Assembly: GCA_946641515.1 (NCBI GenBank)
Contig: CAMPBT010000016.1
Location: 1 to 18,749, forward strand
Direction: 5' to 3'
Length of the DNA stretch: 18,749 nt
Source: UBA3210 sp002363635
GTDB taxonomy: Bacteria; Bacillota_I; Bacilli_A; RFN20; CAG-449
In this document: piece by piece, positions 1-6,454 of the stretch
Layout: each line of letters opens with the position of its first letter
Position numbering within the stretch: the first letter of the stretch is position 1
Notes under the pieces: model-generated
What the model was told of the DNA's origin: nothing
What the model saw: only the letters and a program-made list of their open reading frames with translations
Database searches by the model: none
Made by a program: the position numbers and the translations under genes

Positions 1-2103
1 TTATTTAATATCGAGTGATAAATCACTACCTGATGCATCTGAAGGCATTCTAAAGTCTCCTCTAGGAGAAAGTCCTACTTCAGAAATTTTCGCTCCATCT
101 GGACAACATGATCTTTTAAATTGGTTATTGAAAAATCTTCTTACAAATGTCTTTAACCATTTTTTTATTGTTTCTTCGTCATAATCATCTTTAAATGTTA
201 CTTTAGCAATTTCAAATACTTTTTGTAATCCTAAGTGATGATAGACGAAATGATATAAGAAGAAATCGTGTAATTCATATGGACCAATGATATCTTCTGT
301 CTTTTGAGAAATCTTATCTTTTTCAGAAGGTAAGAGCTCTGGAGAGATTGGAGTATCAAGAATATCAAGTAATTGGTCTTTTATTTCAGGGAAGACTTTG
401 GTTAAACGATAACACATTTCTTTAATAAAGGTTTTTGATAAAGTTGAGTTGAGGTTATACATAGACATATGGTCCCCATTATAAGTAGACCAACCAAGAG
501 CAATTTCAGATAAATCTCCTGTACCTATAACAATACCATTAACTTTATTTGAATAATCCATTAAGACTTGTGTTCTTTCTCTAGCTTGAGCATTTTCAAA
601 TGTTGTTGTTCTATCTTCTAAAGAAACATCGATATCTTCTAGATGTTGAGTTACTGATTTAGAAATATTTACTACTTTGAAATCTACTCCTAATTTTTCA
701 CACATAATAGTGGCGTTATCTTTAGTTCTAGATGTTGTACCAAATGAAGGAAGAGTAATTGTATGGATTCCTTTTCTATCTAATCCCATCATATCAAAGC
801 ATTTAACACAGGCAAGAAGAGCGATTGTTGAATCTAAGCCCCCAGAAATGCCGATTACGACGTCTTTGCAGTGAATTTGAGATAATCTGCGTTGAAGTGC
901 TTTAGCTTGCATTAAATTAGCTTTTTCAACACTGTATTGAGATTTAGCTTCATCTTCATCAATAAATGGTAACTTTTTATATTTTCTAGTGATAGTAGGT
1001 ACTTCTAAGTGATTGGTAAATGGTACTACTAAATAATTTTGATCTTGTAATTTAACTGAGGTGTTTTGGACTCTAGACATCAAGATTCTATCCATATCAA
1101 GTTCGCTGATAGTAATAGATGAATCAAATAAATTAGATTCAGTAATTATTCCATCAGGTTCTGCAATGATGTTGTGACCTGAGAAAATAACATCTGCAGT
1201 TGATTCTTGATATGAGGCGGAACAGTAGATATAACCTAATTTACATTTATTAGCGTGGACTTCAACAAGTTTTCTTCTATAGTCTTCTTTGTGAAGAGTT
1301 TCGTTAGATGCAGATAAATTACATGCGATAGTTGCGCCCTGTAACGATGCTCTAGCAGAAGAAGGAATGTTGACCCATAAATCTTCACAGATTTCAACAA
1401 CAATAGTTTCGTGTGCGCATCTAGTATTTTGGAAGAGAATCTTAGTTCCGAAAGGTACTTCTTCGTTGTTAATTAAGATAGTAGAGTTTTCTTCCATCTT
1501 TTCATAGAAATATCTTTTTTCGTAGAATTCATTATATTCAGGGATGTTATTTTTTGGGATAACACCGAGAATTTTCCCGTTAGAAATACAGACTGCACAG
1601 TTATATAAGTTGTCGTTTTTAATTAATGGTGCACCGAAAGTGATGAAACAATCATAATTTTTGGAATATTCTTTTAATTCAGTAATTCCTTTTAAGACGT
1701 TCTTTAATAAAGACCATTGTAAGAACATATCTCCACATGAATATGATGTGATGGATAGTTCTGGGAAGACGATGATTTTGGCGCCTTTTTTGTATGCTTC
1801 ATCAATTTTTTCTTTCATTAATTTAAGGTTATGCGCCACATCGCAGATTTGACAATCAAAATTGACCGCGGCAACTTTGATAAATCCAAGCATTGAATCT
1901 TGGACATCATATTCAATTTTTGATTTTTTAATGACTTCGTCTTTAACTTCTAAGTGATTAATTTTACAATATGTAGAGTCAGACATGACAACTAAATCAT
2001 TGTAACCATTCTTAGTTACAAAGATTGGTTCGTTTGATTCGTGACATGCTTTAGAAATCTCATTTGTATTTCTTAAATCAGTAATTGGAATAATTTTTGG
2101 CAT
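1..2103 (-). CDS. nadE: Glutamine-dependent NAD+ synthetase with N-terminal Phd/YefM-like domain
   Basis: Makes NAD+ from deamido-NAD+, ATP and glutamine-derived ammonia in the cytosol, the last step of NAD biosynthesis. Residues ~75-370 form a nitrilase-type glutaminase with the expected triad: Glu115 (VFPELS), Lys184 (IPKNNIPEY) and Cys239 (VEICEDLW). Residues ~395-690 form the synthetase, with the P-loop SGGLDST at 420-426. From residue 71 on, the ~630 residues are normal for the large two-domain family. Residues 4-48 are extra: IIPITDLRNTNEIS followed by EPIFVTKNGYNDLVVMS is the typical Phd/YefM antitoxin DNA-binding fold, without the toxin-binding tail. The 2103 start is preceded by GTGAGG at good spacing, while internal Met71 has no ribosome binding site, so the fusion looks real rather than mis-annotated. 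No toxin gene lies beside it. The stop codon is at the window edge, so its terminator is not seen. The enzyme call is very sure; the antitoxin-like domain is fairly sure. Confidence 0.95.
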   Translation of the reverse strand: MPKIIPITDLRNTNEISKACHESNEPIFVTKNGYNDLVVMSDSTYCKINHLEVKDEVIKKSKIEYDVQDSMLGFIKVAAVNFDCQICDVAHNLKLMKEKIDEAYKKGAKIIVFPELSITSYSCGDMFLQWSLLKNVLKGITELKEYSKNYDCFITFGAPLIKNDNLYNCAVCISNGKILGVIPKNNIPEYNEFYEKRYFYEKMEENSTILINNEEVPFGTKILFQNTRCAHETIVVEICEDLWVNIPSSARASLQGATIACNLSASNETLHKEDYRRKLVEVHANKCKLGYIYCSASYQESTADVIFSGHNIIAEPDGIITESNLFDSSITISELDMDRILMSRVQNTSVKLQDQNYLVVPFTNHLEVPTITRKYKKLPFIDEDEAKSQYSVEKANLMQAKALQRRLSQIHCKDVVIGISGGLDSTIALLACVKCFDMMGLDRKGIHTITLPSFGTTSRTKDNATIMCEKLGVDFKVVNISKSVTQHLEDIDVSLEDRTTTFENAQARERTQVLMDYSNKVNGIVIGTGDLSEIALGWSTYNGDHMSMYNLNSTLSKTFIKEMCYRLTKVFPEIKDQLLDILDTPISPELLPSEKDKISQKTEDIIGPYELHDFFLYHFVYHHLGLQKVFEIAKVTFKDDYDEETIKKWLKTFVRRFFNNQFKRSCCPDGAKISEVGLSPRGDFRMPSDASGSDLSLDIK

Positions 2104-2177
2104 ATTTTTTACCTCACGGTAGAATTATAACATAATTATGTACAAAATTAATTAAAAGGAGAAGAATAATTAAAATT
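2104..2177. promoter_or_regulatory. Divergent promoter region with TGTACA palindrome
   Basis: 74 bases separate the divergent NAD synthetase and ProRS-like genes. On the minus strand an extended -10 (TG-T-TATAAT, hexamer at 2124-2129) faces nadE. Next to it are a perfect 12-bp palindrome ACATAATTATGT (2130-2141) and an overlapping TGTACA (2139-2144). TGTACA is the core of known YefM operators, and the downstream protein carries a YefM-like domain, so autoregulation is possible but is inference. AAGGAG at 2156-2161 belongs to the plus-strand gene. Confidence 0.5.
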
Positions 2178-3176
2178 ATGTATTTAGAAGAAACTACTTA
2201 TCAATACATTAAATTTATGAAAAGCTTTTTAACGCTCTCTTTTTCATATTCCAAAACTTTAGATTTTACTAAAGAAGATTTAATTAACTTAAATAAATTA
2301 AATACCTTATACATAAATATGAATGAATTTAATTTCTTAGGTATGTATGAAAAAGAAATTATTGCGCGTAACGTTATCATGGATTTACTTAAAAGAACTG
2401 AGAATCTTTTAAGAGAAGAATTCTTAGTAGAAGGATATGCTGGTAAAGTTTTAGAAGATAACGAAACATATAATTTATATTTTGATATCCAAGATAAAAC
2501 ATATTTATTTTTAACTATCTCATTAGAAAAATATGATGATAAATTTTATATCTCTGGAAACTATTTTGATCTAAAAAATAACCTTGATGTAATTACTAAA
2601 AATATTACTCAAGTTGACTGCTTAAATGAGGTTGCTATTTTAAAGATAAAATACAACGAAGAAGGTGTCTCAAAACAAGCTTTAGAAATCCAAGAAACAC
2701 TTAATAAAAATAACATCTCAAATACTATTATTAAAGGTGAAGGCGGCTTCTATCAGAACGAAGAAGGTATCCTAAATTCTTTAATTCCTTTAATCGTGGA
2801 AGTTGGTCCTTCTAATATTAAAAAACATCAATTGACTCTAGTATCAAAACTTGGAAGAATTCAAATTGATGAAGAGAAATATTTAGAAGAAATCGTTAAT
2901 CTTTTAGCAAAGCTAAAAAAGAACGAACAAAATAATTCTTTAAATGATATCTTTACTAAGAGAGTTAAACAGAAAAATTTTGATTTATTAAAGGTAAATG
3001 AGAAGTTAACATGCTGTTTAAATCCAAATTGTGTAAGTAAAATAAAAGAAAAAACTCAATGTTCAAAAATAATTATTCCTTTTAATCAAAATCCATTTAC
3101 AAACCAGTGTATTGTGTGCTTAAATAATGCAAGGGAAATAATTATTCCCCTAGTTGAAAAAAATCAAAAAAATTAA
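2178..3176 (+). CDS. Stand-alone ProRS C-terminal-like protein (anticodon-binding and Cys4 zinc domains)
   Basis: 332 residues. The C-terminal half follows archaeal/eukaryal-type prolyl-tRNA synthetase: an anticodon-binding-like segment at ~150-245 with IPLIVEVGPSNIKKHQL (203-219) where ProRS has its VPLRIEVGPRD stretch, then a C-terminal zinc domain with C280-x4-C285 and C311-x2-C314 plus IIIPFNQ. The first ~150 residues show none of the class II motifs (no TSE/arginine motif 2, no motif 3), so it should not aminoacylate. It may be a tRNA-binding paralogue, a regulator, or a decayed ProRS. An intact archaeal-type ProRS would be expected elsewhere in the genome. The gene is next to three tRNA genes. 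The AAGGAG site (2156-2161) is 16 nt from the ATG, which is long; an in-frame ATT at 2169 would be at normal spacing, so the start is slightly uncertain. Homology to the ProRS tail is by motif alignment from memory and is fairly sure; function is unknown. Confidence 0.75.
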   Translation: MYLEETTYQYIKFMKSFLTLSFSYSKTLDFTKEDLINLNKLNTLYINMNEFNFLGMYEKEIIARNVIMDLLKRTENLLREEFLVEGYAGKVLEDNETYNLYFDIQDKTYLFLTISLEKYDDKFYISGNYFDLKNNLDVITKNITQVDCLNEVAILKIKYNEEGVSKQALEIQETLNKNNISNTIIKGEGGFYQNEEGILNSLIPLIVEVGPSNIKKHQLTLVSKLGRIQIDEEKYLEEIVNLLAKLKKNEQNNSLNDIFTKRVKQKNFDLLKVNEKLTCCLNPNCVSKIKEKTQCSKIIIPFNQNPFTNQCIVCLNNAREIIIPLVEKNQKN

Positions 3177-3205
3177 TTGATTAGGTATGCTCTTTATGGT
3201 ATATT
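3177..3205 (+). promoter_or_regulatory. Promoter of tRNA cluster
   Basis: TTGATT (3177-3182), 17-bp spacer, TATATT (3200-3205). It begins on the base after the stop codon of the ProRS-like gene and puts the start of transcription about 7 nt before the mature tRNA-Ser 5' end. Confidence 0.7.
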
Positions 3206-3218
3206 AAATAAGCGATAC

Positions 3219-3309
3219 GGAGCAATACCCAAGTTGGTGAAGGGGCGTCCCTGCTAAGGACGTAGGTCGGGTAACCGGCGCGCGAGTTCAAGTCCCGCTT
3301 GCTCCGCCA
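3219..3309 (+). tRNA. tRNA-Ser(GCT)
   Basis: Class II tRNA with a long variable arm. The acceptor GGAGCAA pairs with TTGCTCC, discriminator G, CCA encoded (3307-3309). The anticodon stem CGTCC/GGACG encloses GCT at 3253-3255, reading AGC/AGT serine codons. First of three tRNAs in one cluster. Confidence 0.95.
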
Positions 3310-3327
3310 TCACGATTAATAAAATTT

Positions 3328-3403
3328 GGACCAGTGGTGTAGCGGTTAACATGTCTCCCTGTCACGGAGAAGATCGCGAGTTCGATTCTCGTCTGGTCCG
3401 CCA
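3328..3403 (+). tRNA. tRNA-Asp(GTC)
   Basis: 76-nt cloverleaf with acceptor GGACCAG/CTGGTCC, discriminator G, encoded CCA, TTCGATT T-loop and anticodon GTC at 3361-3363. It is 18 nt after tRNA-Ser, in the same transcript. Confidence 0.96.
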
Positions 3404-3406
3404 TTT

Positions 3407-3480
3407 GCGGGTGTAGTTTAATGGTAGAGCTTCAGCCTTCCAAGCTGACTACGCGGGTTCGATTCCCGTCACCCGCTCCA
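3407..3480 (+). tRNA. tRNA-Gly(TCC)
   Basis: 74-nt cloverleaf with acceptor GCGGGTG/CACCCGC, discriminator T, encoded CCA, anticodon loop CTTCCAA with TCC at 3439-3441. It starts three bases after the CCA of tRNA-Asp, so it depends on processing from the shared precursor. Confidence 0.96.
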
Positions 3481-3491
3481 TTATAAAAGTT

Positions 3492-3522
3492 AAGTCTTGG
3501 CTTTATTGGTCAGGACTTTTTT
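3492..3522 (+). terminator. Rho-independent terminator of tRNA cluster
   Basis: Ten-pair stem AAGTCTTGGC / GTCAGGACTT with two G-U pairs, 7-nt loop, then a TTTTTT tail. It closes the Ser-Asp-Gly tRNA operon. Confidence 0.85.
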
Positions 3523-3540
3523 GATACAAAAACTACTGAT

Positions 3541-3569
3541 TTGCACCTTTACAAATTGTAAACTATTTA
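3541..3569 (+). promoter_or_regulatory. Candidate promoter of lipoprotein gene
   Basis: TTGCAC (3541-3546), 17-bp spacer, TATTTA (3564-3569). The leader to the ATG at 3642 would be about 65 nt, with an AACGAGG ribosome binding site. The -10 is weak, so this is tentative. Confidence 0.4.
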
Positions 3570-3641
3570 TGGTTATGAAAGAATGTGGATTGCTCTTATT
3601 CTTAGTAACCTTTTTTCTAGAAAACTAACGAGGAAAACTAA

Positions 3642-4265
3642 ATGAGAAAAATTTTTAAATTAGGTATGGTACTATGTGCATTAGCATTATGCTCATGCAA
3701 TAATGTAGAACCAACAAAGAAATTGAATTGTAATACAATTTCAATTAAAGAAGACGAGAAAACTATTTTTGAGGGACATTCTGATAGTTTAGTATTAGGA
3801 GTTTATGAATATAAAAATTCAAAAGGTGATTCTATTTATACTGATACACATTTAACTGTTAATTATTATTGTTCACAAGATGTTGACAAAGTTAATCCTA
3901 CTATCCATGTTTATGAAAATAGTTCAGTAGAGAATTATGAAGTATATAATTATGTCGGATTAATTGGTTGGGTAAGTCAAGAATATAATTTTTATTTAGA
4001 TCCAGATGAAAGAAGTGTTGAAACAGAAGTAATTTGTAAGGAATATTCAAGCAATTCTAACTTAGATGGAAAAGTTCATGATAACAAAAAAGCATATGAA
4101 TGCTCAAAAAAAGAATATTATAAATTAACTAATGATATATTAGGTTCTTATGATAACTATTATTATGATTTAAAAAAAGATAGTGCACAAAGTGCTTATG
4201 AGAGACATTCATATTTTGAATATGGAGAAAATAGTATAGTTGATTATACATTAAAAAATATTTAA
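3642..4265 (+). CDS. Unassigned lipoprotein
   Basis: 207 residues with a clear lipoprotein signal: MRKIFK, a hydrophobic stretch (7-16) and lipobox L16-C17-S18-C19, so Cys19 would be lipid-anchored on the outer face of the membrane. Cys at -2 is uncommon but tolerated. The mature part is hydrophilic and very rich in Tyr and Asn, with many predicted beta-type segments (for example YYCSQDVD, YNFYLDPDE, EYYKLTND) and no motif I recognise. Three further cysteines in the mature chain are notable for a Gram-positive lipoprotein. It has its own promoter and terminator, so it is probably a single-gene unit. Function unknown; a surface ligand-binding or lineage-specific protein is all that can be said. 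Confidence 0.8.
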   Translation: MRKIFKLGMVLCALALCSCNNVEPTKKLNCNTISIKEDEKTIFEGHSDSLVLGVYEYKNSKGDSIYTDTHLTVNYYCSQDVDKVNPTIHVYENSSVENYEVYNYVGLIGWVSQEYNFYLDPDERSVETEVICKEYSSNSNLDGKVHDNKKAYECSKKEYYKLTNDILGSYDNYYYDLKKDSAQSAYERHSYFEYGENSIVDYTLKNI

Positions 4266-4274
4266 TACATTATA

Positions 4275-4308
4275 AAAGGTGCCATCGTTTAAATGACACC
4301 TTTATTTT
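4275..4308. terminator. Terminator between convergent genes
   Basis: AAAGGTG / CACCTTT stem, extended past one mismatch by CAT/ATG, followed by TTTATTTTA on the plus strand. It lies between the lipoprotein gene and the convergent membrane protein gene, whose stop codon (4307-4309) overlaps the T tract. It may serve both directions. Confidence 0.65.
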
Positions 4309-5035
4309 ATTCTGCGCTTTCTACTAATTTAATTAATCTATTGATAAACCATAAGAGGTTGCAGTAATAAAGATAAGGAACAATCATAACAATGATAATG
4401 GAAAGTCCTCCATATAATGCTGCACGCATTAAGACTTCTGGATTATTTGGCTGATTATAAATTAATGTCGCAACAATTGCTACCGCGACTAAGAAGAGAA
4501 TACCAGTTACGATATTCATAATGATATATCTTCTTTTAAGCTTATTATATTCTTGTCCTTCGTTACCTGGAGATAGTTTATCATATTCATCAGATAAACC
4601 TCCAAGTAATAATAAGTGACATTTGATTTCGTGATATGTTGATTTAACTTCTGAAGCAGTTGAGGCGACATCACTGACTGCACGAACTACTTCATTACTT
4701 GAAGAAGATCCACTTCCAGTAATTCCTGAAATGAAATCCCAAATGATTTTCTTTTTAGTCTGTTTCCACATTTCACTTAATTTTGGATTGATTCCATCAA
4801 ATTTCTTTCTTTTAAGTGTTCCAATGAAGGCGATGATGCCAAATGCTATACAGTAAACAAATCCAATTAATAAAATCATCCAACCATATTGATCAAACCA
4901 TTCAATCCCATTAACACTAGTTAATGTAGAGAAAATAGTAATATATGCAATTAGGATTAGACCACAGATCATATTAATTAGGTGATATATTTTAAATGTC
5001 TTTAAGGCATCTAAGAGTTTTTGATTATTATCCAT
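4307..5035 (-). CDS. Unassigned four-helix membrane protein
   Basis: 242 residues with four hydrophobic spans at about 17-39, 51-73, 170-193 and 204-228. The 95-residue segment between spans 2 and 3 is hydrophilic, holding KRKK, a Gly/Ser run (GSGSSSS at 107-113) and a helical, acidic stretch (EVVRAVSDVASTASEVKSTYHEIK). Both ends are charged and probably cytosolic. No catalytic motif or named family was recognised. The start is supported by AAGGAG 9 nt upstream on the minus strand. The Gly/Ser linker suggests two hairpin membrane units joined by a soluble arm. It stands alone, with the next gene divergent. Possible roles (stress or envelope protein) would be guesswork. Confidence 0.8.
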   Translation of the reverse strand: MDNNQKLLDALKTFKIYHLINMICGLILIAYITIFSTLTSVNGIEWFDQYGWMILLIGFVYCIAFGIIAFIGTLKRKKFDGINPKLSEMWKQTKKKIIWDFISGITGSGSSSSNEVVRAVSDVASTASEVKSTYHEIKCHLLLLGGLSDEYDKLSPGNEGQEYNKLKRRYIIMNIVTGILFLVAVAIVATLIYNQPNNPEVLMRAALYGGLSIIIVMIVPYLYYCNLLWFINRLIKLVESAE

Positions 5036-5296
5036 AATTTTTGTCTCCTTGCTCTAATCATATCTCAACTAGGTAGACAAAAGTGGGACAAGAATAAAAT
5101 TGAAAATGTATATTTATTTTATATATAAACATAGGTAATTAACACAAAAATTCTTAATCGTAACATTTATATTTTAATATATACTCTAAAAAGAGTATAA
5201 TTGAATTATAAAATGAATTTTATCTCATATAATCTTACATTTTGAACAAATAATTTCAACATAAAAGACGAGAGGAACTAACAAGAGGATAATTAT
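5036..5296. promoter_or_regulatory. AT-rich divergent intergenic region with 20-bp palindrome
   Basis: 261 bases without a gene. A perfect inverted repeat TATACTCT-AAAA-AGAGTATA lies at 5180-5199 and is not followed by a T tract, so it looks more like an operator than a terminator. Directly after it come TTGAAT (5201-5206) and TATAAT (5228-5233); their 21-bp spacing is too wide, so the real -35 is unclear. GAGAGGAA and AGAGGATAA precede the ndk start. Confidence 0.5.
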
Positions 5297-5728
5297 ATGG
5301 TAGAAAAATGTTATGTTATGGTAAAACCTGGTTTTACAGATTCAAAAATGATTAAAAGAGTCATTGAAGTTTTAGAAAGCAAAGGTGTAAAAATGGTTGA
5401 CTTTGCATACATCAATTATGATGAAGAAGTTGCACGTTTACACTATACAGAAAAGTCAGGTAAACCTTATTTCCAAGAATTAGTAGATTACTTAACTTCA
5501 GACAAAGCTTTCGGCATGATCTATGAAGGTGAAAATGCTTTAGTAATTTGTAGAAATACAGTTGAAGAATTAAGAAAAACATTACCTAAAGAATTTAATT
5601 TAAAAACTGATGTTATGAGAAATATTTTACACTGTTCATCAAAGACTAAAGTTGGCGATGAAATGTTAACTTTAGATACTCAGCGTGAAATTGCTTTGTT
5701 TGATTATTTAAAGAGAAAAAAGATTTAA
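5297..5728 (+). CDS. ndk: Divergent nucleoside diphosphate kinase
   Basis: 143 residues, close to the family's ~140-150. The role is transfer of the gamma-phosphate from ATP to NDPs through a phospho-His intermediate in the cytosol. Matches: VMVKPG with Lys10, the HYTEKSGKPYFQELVDYLTS block (Tyr50), EGENALVICR (Arg86), and RNILHCSS carrying Asn109 and the catalytic His112, then QREIALFDYL. Differences: the canonical GxTxPxxAxxGTIR stretch is replaced by EELRKTLPKEFNLKTD, so the usual Thr94 and Arg105 are not in place; HGSD is HCSS; and the His-to-REI interval is about eight residues longer. The fold and catalytic His are convincing; altered nucleotide preference or weaker activity is possible. 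It is a single-gene unit with its own terminator. Confidence 0.88.
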   Translation: MVEKCYVMVKPGFTDSKMIKRVIEVLESKGVKMVDFAYINYDEEVARLHYTEKSGKPYFQELVDYLTSDKAFGMIYEGENALVICRNTVEELRKTLPKEFNLKTDVMRNILHCSSKTKVGDEMLTLDTQREIALFDYLKRKKI

Positions 5729-5736
5729 TAATTAGA

Positions 5737-5765
5737 GGAACTGTATTTTTATAGTTCCTTTTTTT
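5737..5765 (+). terminator. Terminator of ndk
   Basis: GGAACTGTA / TATAGTTCC stem (one G-U) with a TTTT loop, followed by seven T residues (5759-5765). Confidence 0.88.
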
Positions 5766-5825
5766 GATTAAAAATAGGTGAAAATAGAACAAATATATGA
5801 TTAATGATACAAATGTAACTTGAAA

Positions 5826-5854
5826 TTGTTTACATTTTAAAAATGTGCTATAAT
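5826..5854 (+). promoter_or_regulatory. Extended -10 promoter of Nudix-like gene
   Basis: TTGTTT (5826-5831), 17-bp spacer, and TG-C-TATAAT (TATAAT 5849-5854). The hexamer overlaps an in-frame ATG at 5853, which therefore lies upstream of the transcription start (~5861) and cannot be the real start; the ATG at 5877 is. The leader would be only ~16 nt. Confidence 0.75.
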
Positions 5855-5876
5855 GGTCAATATTGATGGCAAAATT

Positions 5877-6350
5877 ATGAAAATTATTGAAATTAGAGGG
5901 GCAAATTATAAGGGGAAAGTTAATGAAACTTTAAAAGCTTGTCGTGCTGTTATTGTTAATAACGGTAATATTTTGCTTGCACGTGATTTAAAATTTGATC
6001 AATATATGATTCCAGGTGGACTTATGGAAGATAACGAAACTGAAGAGCAGTGCGTTACTAGAGAAGTAAGTGCTTATACTGGAGAAGCAATTGAGGTAGT
6101 AACTCCATTTATTGAAATTCATGAATTTTATGGAACTACTGAATGGATTGGTAAATATTTTATTGCAAGATCTACAGGTAGAAGTGTTGTTAATGAAAAG
6201 AAAGAACAATTTATTCACTTAGAATGTGAATGGATGAATTTTGATAAAGCATTAAAAATGTTTTCAGAATATAAATCATATTTTGCTAAAGATCCGATTA
6301 AAAGTGGTTTGTATTTAAGAGAATATAATGTACTTAAAAATGTAAAGTAA
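5877..6350 (+). CDS. Nudix-fold protein with degenerate Nudix box
   Basis: 157 residues from the ATG at 5877; the longer reading from 5853 starts inside the -10 element. The fold is Nudix-like: CRAVIVNNGNILLARD (22-37), then MIPGG and a box G48-x5-E54-x7-R62-E63-V64-S65-A66-Y67-T68-G69. The two Glu of the RExxEE metal site are replaced by Ala66 and Tyr67, and the Gly before Glu54 is Asn, so normal pyrophosphohydrolase activity is doubtful. It may be a ligand-binding or regulatory Nudix protein, or use other residues (a Glu-rich tail stretch NEKKEQFIHLE follows). Ribosome binding is weak (only GATGG before the ATG). It sits alone between ndk and the FNT gene, with its own promoter and terminator. 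Substrate cannot be inferred. Confidence 0.8.
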   Translation: MKIIEIRGANYKGKVNETLKACRAVIVNNGNILLARDLKFDQYMIPGGLMEDNETEEQCVTREVSAYTGEAIEVVTPFIEIHEFYGTTEWIGKYFIARSTGRSVVNEKKEQFIHLECEWMNFDKALKMFSEYKSYFAKDPIKSGLYLREYNVLKNVK

Positions 6351-6376
6351 GGTTATAGATATTAATCTTACTTTTT
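6344..6376 (+). terminator. Terminator overlapping stop codon of Nudix-like gene
   Basis: AAAGTAAGGT / ATCTTACTTT stem with one G-U pair and a TTTTT tail. The TAA stop (6348-6350) lies inside the 5' arm. Confidence 0.82.
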
Positions 6377-6396
6377 ATTTTATATTAAATATAAAA

Positions 6397-6419
6397 TATA
6401 ATTGCCTATTTTAAGGCAA
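6397..6419 (+). promoter_or_regulatory. Candidate -10 and overlapping inverted repeat before FNT gene
   Basis: TATAAT at 6397-6402 is followed at once by TTGCCT-N6-AGGCAA (6402-6419), which covers the predicted transcription start. It could be an operator or a 5' hairpin. The -35 is poor. The gene's ribosome binding site (GAGGAGAG) is further down, before 6455. Confidence 0.45.
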
Positions 6420-6454
6420 AGTAATACAATTAAAACGTTTGTGAGGAGAGAGTT

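Noticed and set aside
1..210. Type II toxin gene partnering the Phd/YefM module
   Set aside because: No toxin-sized gene with RelE/Doc-like features is next to nadE inside the window; the left side beyond base 1 is not visible.
677..1852. Small plus-strand open frames at 677-874 and 1661-1852
   Set aside because: They are antisense to nadE, have no ribosome binding sites and no recognisable content.
5853..5876. Upstream ATG that would extend the Nudix-like protein by eight residues
   Set aside because: It overlaps the TATAAT of a strong extended -10 promoter and lies before the transcription start.
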